A stretch of 40,917 nt of DNA from a virus. The notes beneath the pieces were generated by a model. That model saw only the letters and a list, made by a program, of their open reading frames with translations, had not been told where the DNA came from and did not search any database. A program made the translations under genes and the position numbers. The DNA lies in IMG/VR virus record IMGVR_UViG_3300037427_004114, positions 1 to 40,917 of that record. The stretch is one strand, 5' to 3'. Below, piece by piece: positions 24,789 to 33,000 of the stretch (its first letter is position 1; each line of letters begins with the position of its first letter).

Positions 24789-27700
24789 ATGGGCGCAGCA
24801 ATAGATACAGAGAATCCATACAAGGGCTTTTGGGATCCGATGAAGAGTTATCGGGAGGGCGACCAGGTGACATACTATTCCGTTCCTGATTCCAACGAGG
24901 CAAATTACGCTTCTACGGATTTTTATCGCTGCCTAAGCGGGACCTCTCCCGTTCGTGTCAATGTTTACAATGACTGCCCTTTGCAGAATTTTAAATTTCC
25001 CATTGTCAACTCTAAGGGCCAGGTCGTGGCGCAAGTCGACCCAGGCCGCGGGGACAACCCTCGAGTCTTGGTTGTTGATGATTTTTACGATGGCGAAACC
25101 GTTAGGACAAGCTGGCAGAGTTTTAAATACTATTCAGCAGGAACGTGGGAAGGCCCAAATGGGGCGGAACCGCTCATTATAAACGGAGCCAAGTGGGTAA
25201 AGGTTGAGCCCTTAACCTCGCAAGCTGGGGACGTCACCCAACAGAAATTCGGCTCAACGGAGCTGACTACTGCTGGCGTAGGACTGTACTCTGGTGCTCC
25301 CGGGCTGTCCACGATAACTTTTGACGAAATTGCAGACTCTCCCGACGGAGGGGAGCTGGACTCTGACTCTTACTATATATCCAGCGTTCAAAACTACAGG
25401 GGATATTGGTCTGCGGCAGAAAACTACAAACGATTTGAGGTTGTTCGCCATGACAAAACCAATTCCTTCTATTACGCAAAAACCGACATAGCTTCCACCG
25501 AGACGGCTTATTCCGAGGTGTTCGCTTCCGTGGTGATATTACCTCCGGAGCAGCCCATGGCGGTCAATCACGTTGGGAGCATACAGCTTCCCGCGGGACA
25601 ATCCGCCCACCAATTTAAGCGCGGACAGGTGGTTGGGCTAAGTCTAGCCAGGTTCTCAGGAAAGCAGTACAGGGTTGGAGGCGCTTCCTCGACCCTTATA
25701 ATATTGTGCTCTACAGATAGCTCTTCTTCCGACGACGCTTTTTACTATGAAGAAGTGGGTCTTACGATTACCGCCGTGTACGGCGACGCCCTTACTCTTG
25801 ACTCTAGCGACGAATGGTCTAGTGACTCGTTTTTCTTTGACCCTGACTACGGCTCGTCCGTGAAATTCCGCGCAAATAATTCTGTATATGATTACGGAGA
25901 CGGGTATAAAACTATCCGACCTAAGGGAGCTAATAGCCTAAGCATGGAATTTGATCTAAAGTTTTCCAACCGAAGCAGCACAGAGGCCACGGCTATATTA
26001 CATTTTCTTGAAAATAAACTGGGGCAGCACGAGGTCGATAAAAGATCTAACTACCTTGAATACGACCTTGGGCTTGAAGGCTTCAAAATGGATGATGCTG
26101 GGTTGTTTTTTCCTTATAGGAATAGCGAAAATCTTACTAAGAACTTTTATTCTTTTAATTTTTCACATGACACTCAAGCTGAAGATGTCCACTCTGTATC
26201 TGCAACTATATTTAACAATGATACTTCAATCTTGAATGTGAACTCCGGTCTATATCTTAACAACCCTCCTGATTATAGCTCAACGAAGAACTACGCAAAG
26301 CATGACGTCGCGTACGACACCACCAAGAAATCTTTTTATTACTATTACGCCGACCAGAATTCGCAGGGAGATCCCCCTGTCCACTCGGACACTTCCGTCA
26401 ATAAAGACAAATGGACTAGGGAGTTTTACTGGAAGCCGTCTTTACCTTTTGGGATAAGCCACTCCCCTTCAATTGAGGAGATATCTTCTCGGGACTCTGC
26501 TTACTCCCAATACAACCCTGATAATAAAAATAATATAAACCTTCTCAATTTTAATATTACCTTTGATAACCGTAGTGACGAAGAAGCTTTTGCTATATTG
26601 CATTTTCTTGAATCTCGATTGGGGTATAAGTCTTTCTTGTTCATACCCCCTGCCCCGTATAATCGGAAGCGTAGGTTTGTTTGTCAGGAATGGGAGCATA
26701 CTTATAATTTCGCCAACAATCATACCATAAGCGCAAAATTCGAACAGTATTCCCTTGGCCAAAACACCCCTCTTGACGATGACGAAATGGACTCCCTTGT
26801 TCACGAAGTAGAGAAGTCTGCCGCAAGGCTGGTTTCTGTCGGGGAAATTGTTCTTAGCTCAAGTTCTAGCCCGGGGGAAAATGAATCGTTTTTTCTAAAA
26901 AATCAAATTGAAATTAAAAACGTAGGAGAGACCCTTGCTACAAACATCGCTCACTCGCTCCCCTTGGCGACAGCAAGTGCGGGAGTTTTTTACGCCAGTG
27001 GCATAGGTTCGTACGACATTGTAACCGGGGACGGCGAATCGAGAATCTCCAACGGAACCCGCCACGACAACGATGAAGGGGGAGCATTTATGTATAAGGA
27101 TTCCTCCGGAGGCGTACGAGTTCAAGATAACCTAGGCCGAATTGGCGCCGTGGTCGATACGACTTCAGGTGGCGAAATTACTGCTTCTAGTTTTTCTCGT
27201 GATTCTGAAGGAAGTGAACATAAAAGCAAAGACTTTTTAACCGCAGTGACCGATCTTGCGCCCGGGGAGTCCGCATATTTGGAAGTGTATTTTAAGCAAG
27301 ACCCAGGCACTACCAGGCAAAGGTACGCCGACAAATTGACTGTAAATTACAAAAGCGATGGAAGCGATCAGAGCTACAGTACCGATTTGGTTGCCAATGT
27401 AAATCAGTCCGCCGAAGATCTGGCTGTTACTATTAAAATTGATTCTCCTGCAACGCTTGATAATCCCTATAGCAAGCAGTACTCGTTTGAGGATTCTTCC
27501 GAAATATGTTTCGTAAAGGAGGGCGATTCTCTTGCCAATGCCAGGTACACTGCCGTTTTTAACTCCGGAATTCTCGCCGAGCCAAGGAACGCAGCTGAGG
27601 TTAACGCTCTGATTGACGAATGCCACATTGAAGGCTATATTGCAATAGGAGTTAAGTCTGTGCTTGAGTCAGGCGCCACACAATGGAAGTATCTCTCGGA

Positions 27701-28637
27701 CGAAGCAGTTGTTGCCGCCGACGTTACGAATATTGTTGCTGTAGAGGGCCACTTTCTTGTTTTGGATATTGAAAACGGGACGCTCAAGTCTCTCCCCGTT
27801 TCTTCTCTGATCGACGGAGTGGCGGTTGAGTATCGCGAATTTGATCTTGAGTTCTCTAATATAAATTTGAAAAATGAGCTCGTTTCTCAGTTCTCCAAAG
27901 GTAATCTGGCGCAGGTTAAGCAGGTTGATTTTGAAATCACCGGCGTTATTGGGTCCTCCTCCTCTTTATTGCCAGCCCTACGATCCGGAGCTGGGTATCC
28001 GCCTGGCTGCGTCGTCAATTTAAAGGTCGGCGTTGGAGGAAATCCCGCCTATATTGTTGGGCGGGGAGGTAAAGGGGGAGACGGACTCGTAACCGAAGGC
28101 TTGGCCAGTCAGGGTGACAACGGCTTAATCTCTAAGGACTCAGCTGACTTTGCTACTTCCGGCGATGACGGCGGAGGGGCGCTCCTTATAGACGAACTGA
28201 ATTCTAAGGTGACTTTTAATATAACTCTGTCCCCTGGGTCTAAAATATACGGTGGTGGGGGTGGTGGCGCAGGCGGCGAGAAGACGCAAAGTTCCATCCT
28301 GGCTAACAAAAGCGGTAAAATAAATTTTGGCGGCGGGGGAGGTGGCGGCGCGCCTCTGGGAGTGGGAGGCCAAGGCATGGGCGACCAGGGCGCTTTTTCC
28401 CTAGGAGGCAGCGGAGGAAGCGCGGTGAACAACTCCATTAATGACCAGTATTGGGTGAGGGACGGGTCCGACGGAGGAGGTTTTGGGGCTGCGGGGCTAA
28501 AGTATTCTGGAGGTATTGTTAGTGGAGGAAACCCTGGCAGCGCTATAAAATACTATGTACAAAACTGCCTCGACCTGACCGTCCTCAATGCCAACGAAAA
28601 TATTATTGGGGCCATAGAGGGGCCCGCTAGCGAATGA
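24789..28637 (+). CDS. gpM-like distal tail protein with glycine-rich adhesin-like C-terminus
   Basis: This 1282-residue protein has a duplicated gpM-type (minor tail protein) domain, residues about 350-490 and 550-655. The shared core is NLSMEFDLKFSNRSS...AILHFLENKLG against LNFNITFDNRSDEEAFAILHFLESRLG; gpM-like proteins link tube to tip. Three W...Y..GD.V-like modules are inserted near 10-50, 202-235 and 493-548. Residues about 680-900 are beta-rich, Ig-like. Residues about 1090-1260 are dominated by glycine (KIYGGGGGGAGG, INFGGGGGGGAPLG, SDGGGFGAAGLK), the composition of polyglycine-helix adhesins such as T4-type gp38 tips. The C-terminus thus may touch the host receptor. This fusion of ring and adhesin is unusual. 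It is one base after the preceding stop, and the next gene follows with a one-base gap. Confidence 0.85.
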   Translation: MGAAIDTENPYKGFWDPMKSYREGDQVTYYSVPDSNEANYASTDFYRCLSGTSPVRVNVYNDCPLQNFKFPIVNSKGQVVAQVDPGRGDNPRVLVVDDFYDGETVRTSWQSFKYYSAGTWEGPNGAEPLIINGAKWVKVEPLTSQAGDVTQQKFGSTELTTAGVGLYSGAPGLSTITFDEIADSPDGGELDSDSYYISSVQNYRGYWSAAENYKRFEVVRHDKTNSFYYAKTDIASTETAYSEVFASVVILPPEQPMAVNHVGSIQLPAGQSAHQFKRGQVVGLSLARFSGKQYRVGGASSTLIILCSTDSSSSDDAFYYEEVGLTITAVYGDALTLDSSDEWSSDSFFFDPDYGSSVKFRANNSVYDYGDGYKTIRPKGANSLSMEFDLKFSNRSSTEATAILHFLENKLGQHEVDKRSNYLEYDLGLEGFKMDDAGLFFPYRNSENLTKNFYSFNFSHDTQAEDVHSVSATIFNNDTSILNVNSGLYLNNPPDYSSTKNYAKHDVAYDTTKKSFYYYYADQNSQGDPPVHSDTSVNKDKWTREFYWKPSLPFGISHSPSIEEISSRDSAYSQYNPDNKNNINLLNFNITFDNRSDEEAFAILHFLESRLGYKSFLFIPPAPYNRKRRFVCQEWEHTYNFANNHTISAKFEQYSLGQNTPLDDDEMDSLVHEVEKSAARLVSVGEIVLSSSSSPGENESFFLKNQIEIKNVGETLATNIAHSLPLATASAGVFYASGIGSYDIVTGDGESRISNGTRHDNDEGGAFMYKDSSGGVRVQDNLGRIGAVVDTTSGGEITASSFSRDSEGSEHKSKDFLTAVTDLAPGESAYLEVYFKQDPGTTRQRYADKLTVNYKSDGSDQSYSTDLVANVNQSAEDLAVTIKIDSPATLDNPYSKQYSFEDSSEICFVKEGDSLANARYTAVFNSGILAEPRNAAEVNALIDECHIEGYIAIGVKSVLESGATQWKYLSDEAVVAADVTNIVAVEGHFLVLDIENGTLKSLPVSSLIDGVAVEYREFDLEFSNINLKNELVSQFSKGNLAQVKQVDFEITGVIGSSSSLLPALRSGAGYPPGCVVNLKVGVGGNPAYIVGRGGKGGDGLVTEGLASQGDNGLISKDSADFATSGDDGGGALLIDELNSKVTFNITLSPGSKIYGGGGGGAGGEKTQSSILANKSGKINFGGGGGGGAPLGVGGQGMGDQGAFSLGGSGGSAVNNSINDQYWVRDGSDGGGFGAAGLKYSGGIVSGGNPGSAIKYYVQNCLDLTVLNANENIIGAIEGPASE

Positions 28638-28638
28638 C

Positions 28639-29682
28639 ATGACTGATTCTTCAAAAAAAAATATAACTCAAGAAATATTTAAACTTGAGCCCGACGCCAT
28701 AATAGAGATGTTTGAGATTGACTTCTCTCATCTTAAGAATGATTTTTCTTTTTTAAGCAAAACCCACAAGATTTCCCTAGGCGGAGGTTCCGTGGAGGGG
28801 CAAGAGGGGGATCATCTTTACCGGTTCTGCTCTTCGAAAAACTCTCAAAAGGCTATTATTTGGCAAGGGAAGCCTTATCAGCCGCTCCCTATCCATACTT
28901 CTGAATTTGAAATTCCATCCGACGGAAGACTCCCCCGCCCGAAGCTCACAATAGGAAACCCCTCCGGGCTTCTGTCGAGCATTGTCGCGATGAATTACGA
29001 TTTTCAAGGGTGCAAGGTTACGAGGAAGCGGACCTTTGTTAGGTTTCTCGATGACGCAAACTTTAACAGCGGAAACCCGAGTGGAGCCCCAGATGAAAAC
29101 GCTCACCTGCCCGACGAAATATTCTACATTAACAAAAAAACCGCGGAAACAAAAACAAGTCTTCAGTTCGAGCTTGCGTCAATATTAGAGATGGAGGGAG
29201 TTAAGTTCCCCGCCCGGCAAATGCTGGCAAACCACTGCTCTTTTCGATACCGCGGCGAGGGGTGCGGGTATAAAGGGGGCCCGTGCGAAACTGAGTCCGC
29301 TAAATACTTTTCTCAATACGGGGTTGAGATTTTTACTCACCCGGGAAATGATTCTCCGATTCAGTTTTACAACACGGGACATATCACTTCGGTACCTTTC
29401 GTTAAATGGAAGTCCGAGTTTGAAGTGGGCTACAAGAAAGGGGACGTCGTCAACCTCCCTGGAGGTAAGCCCCCTGAAATTCCTGTAATTTTCGTATGCA
29501 TCAAGTCCCATGTGAGCCCCTCTCCGAACCCATACGTTTCTAAGGAATTTTGGATTGCAGACTCGTGCCAAAGGACTCTTCCGTCCTGCTTAAAGAGGTT
29601 TGGCTCAAGCCTTATCAACGGAGGAAGTCAAGGCATTCCTTTTGGGGGCTTTCCCGAAACCGATGGCTTCAGCCATGCATGA
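28639..29682 (+). CDS. L: gpL-like tail tip protein with iron-sulfur cysteine pattern
   Basis: The 347-residue protein resembles lambda minor tail protein L. The N-terminal part has WQGKPYQPLPIHTSEFEIPS and LPRPKLTIGNPSGLLSS. The C-terminal part has cysteines C200-x8-C209 and C310-x6-C317. Lambda gpL uses four cysteines with, as I recall, the same x8 and x6 spacings to bind a [4Fe-4S] cluster. Between the two pairs are 100 residues here, against about 22 in lambda. The extra segment contains W-x-S-E-F-E-V-G-Y-K-K-G-D-V-V, a W..Y..GD.V module like those in the gene before. C216 is an additional cysteine. The ATG follows the previous stop after one base, and the last bases overlap the JAMM peptidase gene. 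Confidence 0.88.
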   Translation: MTDSSKKNITQEIFKLEPDAIIEMFEIDFSHLKNDFSFLSKTHKISLGGGSVEGQEGDHLYRFCSSKNSQKAIIWQGKPYQPLPIHTSEFEIPSDGRLPRPKLTIGNPSGLLSSIVAMNYDFQGCKVTRKRTFVRFLDDANFNSGNPSGAPDENAHLPDEIFYINKKTAETKTSLQFELASILEMEGVKFPARQMLANHCSFRYRGEGCGYKGGPCETESAKYFSQYGVEIFTHPGNDSPIQFYNTGHITSVPFVKWKSEFEVGYKKGDVVNLPGGKPPEIPVIFVCIKSHVSPSPNPYVSKEFWIADSCQRTLPSCLKRFGSSLINGGSQGIPFGGFPETDGFSHA

Positions 29683-30022
29683 AATTAATGGAGAAGTGCT
29701 GTCCTCCGCTAGGTCTTACTCCCTATCTACCCCTTATGAGGAGACTGCTGGACTGGTCTTTAGTTTCGATAAATTATATTTTTATCCAATGCGGAATTTC
29801 TCTTTCAATAAGGTGTCCCACTTTAGCCTCCATAGCAGGACCCTTCTCCTTCGGAGTAAGATTCACTCCGTCTTTCATTCTCACCCCACTTCTGACGCAT
29901 ATCCATCCGAGCGAGACATCAGCGTTTCGTCTTATACGGGGCTGCCGTTTTTGATATATAGCTGCCTTTATGACAATTTTTTATTTTTCGATACTCAAGA
30001 GTGTAATGTCGTAAGGGAATAA
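29663..30022 (+). CDS. JAMM (Mov34/MPN) metallopeptidase, gpK-like without NlpC domain
   Basis: The 119-residue product contains a complete JAMM zinc motif, H72-S-H74-P-x6-S82-x2-D85 (FHSHPTSDAYPSERD), with E26 or E27 upstream (YEETAGLVF). Lambda gpK joins this fold to an NlpC/P60 peptidase; here only the JAMM half exists, and the next gene starts two bases later, so the NlpC part is absent. Tail-associated JAMM proteins act in tail-tip maturation or murein processing; the substrate is unknown. The frame is open from 29600, but 29663 (or 29675, overlapping the gpL stop) is preferred to avoid a long overlap; neither has a well-placed Shine-Dalgarno site. Codons turn AT-rich in the first half. 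Confidence 0.88.
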   Translation: MASAMHEINGEVLSSARSYSLSTPYEETAGLVFSFDKLYFYPMRNFSFNKVSHFSLHSRTLLLRSKIHSVFHSHPTSDAYPSERDISVSSYTGLPFLIYSCLYDNFLFFDTQECNVVRE

Positions 30023-30024
30023 GG

Positions 30025-33000
30025 ATGAAAACTGTATACTTACATGGGTCTTTTGGTAAAGAATTTGGGCACGAATGGTCGCTCAATGTAAAAAGCCCTG
30101 CGGAGGCTATACGGGCCATAAATATAAATACCGACAATCGGTTTATGGATCATGTGCACGAGCAGGAGCTTGCCGGAGCAAGGTTTTCAATCGTAACCGT
30201 TACTCCGTCCGAGAGGGAAAAGCTCGAATCTTTTACTTCCAGGGGGGAGTTTGACCCCGCCTTAGCGTCCTCTATCTTTTCTAATGAAATGACTGCGTAC
30301 TGTTCTTCCTCCAAGAATGAATTTCACTTTGTTCCAGTGGTCGAGGGGGAAGCCTTTCTTCCTGCTTTAATTATCGCCGGAGCAAAGGCCGCCGTAGTCG
30401 CGGCGGGATCCATGAGCCTTAGTACTTTTGCTTTTTACGCATTAGGGGCCATGGCTATAGGAGCAATCTCAAACATGCTCTTTCCTTCCCCAGAGCAAAA
30501 CGATGAAACTAGAAAAACTAAATCATATCTTTTTGACGACCGACCGAATATAACCAAGCAGGGAGCTCCTGTGCCGGTAGGGTACGGAATGCTAAAGATT
30601 GGGTCCAACACTCTGTCGTTTACTAGAGTCAATAAAGACAAGCACCCAAATGGTACGACCGACGATATGACCGAAACGTTCACCGAATATACCGTTACCG
30701 ACATACTTTCCGAGGGCCCCATTGAGGGACTGTGCGACATGCATGGCCGGGTCGTAAACGGGTCTAGCCCCAATCTTAAGGGGCTAATTAACAATTTCCA
30801 CTCGTTCGACGAGAACATGAGTCTAAAGTCTATATATTTGAATGAGATCCCTGTGATGGAGCCGGGCGGAAGTTTGAATTTTATACTAAACGAAGGACAG
30901 GGCGCGGGCACTGCCACTGGGTTAGAGGATCAGCCGCAGTGCAGTTTGGGGTATATGGACCAAACAGAAAACAGAAAAGGCCAACTCCTCCCGTTCTCCG
31001 AAATTGAAACTCAAGGACAGGCCGAGCTGCCCGGGCCGTCGAGCGATAAAGCCACTACCGGAGCGGCGATCCTGGATGGAGCTAAGTTGTTTGCCTATCC
31101 CGTTACTGCTAGAGGCGTCGGACAACTGAAGATAACGTTGTCTCCCCAGGCCATGTATAACAACTGGACTGAAACCCGCAACCGAAGGGGGTTTTTGGGC
31201 ATGGGAGCCAGAATGAGGGTTGATCGAGGTACCGACGCGGTCGCAATTACAATCGGCGCCAAAATAAAATACGGACGGTCCACCTGCCCTCTTATCTCGC
31301 CCCTCAACGGGTTTGGCGGAAGCGAAGGGGGAACTGGCTGGGAAACTACAGGAGCGGGCAATAGGAAAATTACCAAAACTTTAGGGATTGACCACCGAGT
31401 GCCCGAGGATCTTACCCAAGGCGAGCAAAACAATTTGGCGAGGGTGTTTCTTGCAGCCCTCTTTGAGGATCTCTCTCAGGCCTTTGAGCGTAACAATGGA
31501 ATTCGGGCGTTCTGCAAGGAGTATAAGTCCGTTATTGATAGCACTGATTTGCTTAATGGCTCCGTGGAGGGGGGGTTTTTCGAAGTCGCTGATGCGGCAG
31601 GAACCTTTCCTCCCATTGCGCCTAGAACTTTTAAACAATTCGTCAACGATTACTGTAACGGTTATAGACTTAATAATTTAGCCAACAATGTTAGGACATA
31701 CTCAAAAGACGACACTCCTTCAGTCAATAAAACAGGCGCCCTTTTGGTCCACTTGTACTCTCAGATTAGATCCGGGGCGGGAGTGGAGGAGTTGAGTCAT
31801 AATAACTATGACGACATAATGTCAACCCTTAAGTCTGCGTCCCTTAAGGGCTTTAGGAAGAAAGGTGGACATAATAAGATTCTCGGTTCCGACGGGTATT
31901 TTTACGACTCCACGCACGTTGGCTTGGAGAGTAAAATAACGGTAAAAACTATTTCTACTTCCCCCGCCGGGCTCAATCTTCAGACGGCGCTACCTTATTT
32001 TGGGCCTAGCGAAAATTTAATCCTTAATTTAGTTAGACTCACTAAGGAGATCGTGGACCCGCAAGAGCAAACTACCACATCTAACCGCATAAACCTTAGC
32101 GGCATATCTTCCGTGACTACTTTGATGGGCAAGCCTCTTCGATATCAACACCCCGGGGCCGCAATGATTAAGATTCCATTCGACGCTGTCAACTTCCCCC
32201 AGCTGCCTGAGCGAAACTACCTTGTGAAATTGAAAAAGGTCCCAGTTCCTGAGAACTATAACCCCCGAACGAGGAAATACTACCGAGCGTGGAACGGCCT
32301 GTTTAAAGGGCAAAGAGACGGAGAAGGCTACTCGGAGATTGGGGAGACCTCGATGGAGTGGACCGACAATCCAGCCTGGATATTGGTCGACATGCTCCTT
32401 AATCAACGATTTGGCGTCGGAACCTTTGGGTTTACTCTTAACGAAATAGATATATGGACCTTATATGCCACTGCTAAATTCTGTGACGAGCTTGTCGAGA
32501 CGGGATTTCCTCTTGAGCACCCTAAACGCTCTTTTACGTCCACACAAGCAGCTCCAACCAAGAGCGAGTTTCTGGATGAAAGTCACACTTTTGATATTGA
32601 AATAACATCAACATCCAGCAACGTGAATTCCGAATTCAATGGAGCAGCAGCTGATTCAAGCACCTACTCTGCAGGAAAAAAAGTAGCCTTCTTTATGGAC
32701 GACGGAAGCTTTGAGGAAAGAGAACTTGTGTCCGTTGTTGGCCAAACCCTTATACTCGCCGGACCTTCTTTTGCCGACCACCCTTCCTCTGTGCATACGG
32801 ACGGAAACTACTTAACTTCTGGCCAATGCGTTTTGTCTGAAAGCTACCCCATACTTGAGCCCAGGTTCTCGGCCAGCGTGTTATTCTCCCAGAGGGAGGA
32901 GGCGCTTAGGGTTATTAAGGAGATCTGTACTATATTTAGGTCAGTGCTGGTTTATTCCGCAGGAAAGGTATCTCTGACTACGGAAAAGAAAAAGGACCCT

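Noticed and set aside
28250-28380. G-rich stretch that could form a G-quadruplex
   Set aside because: Glycine codons of the adhesin-like domain explain it fully; no regulatory context is apparent.
29550-29954. 134-residue plus-strand frame overlapping gpL and the JAMM gene
   Set aside because: It is out of frame with both; the JAMM motif lies in the other frame.
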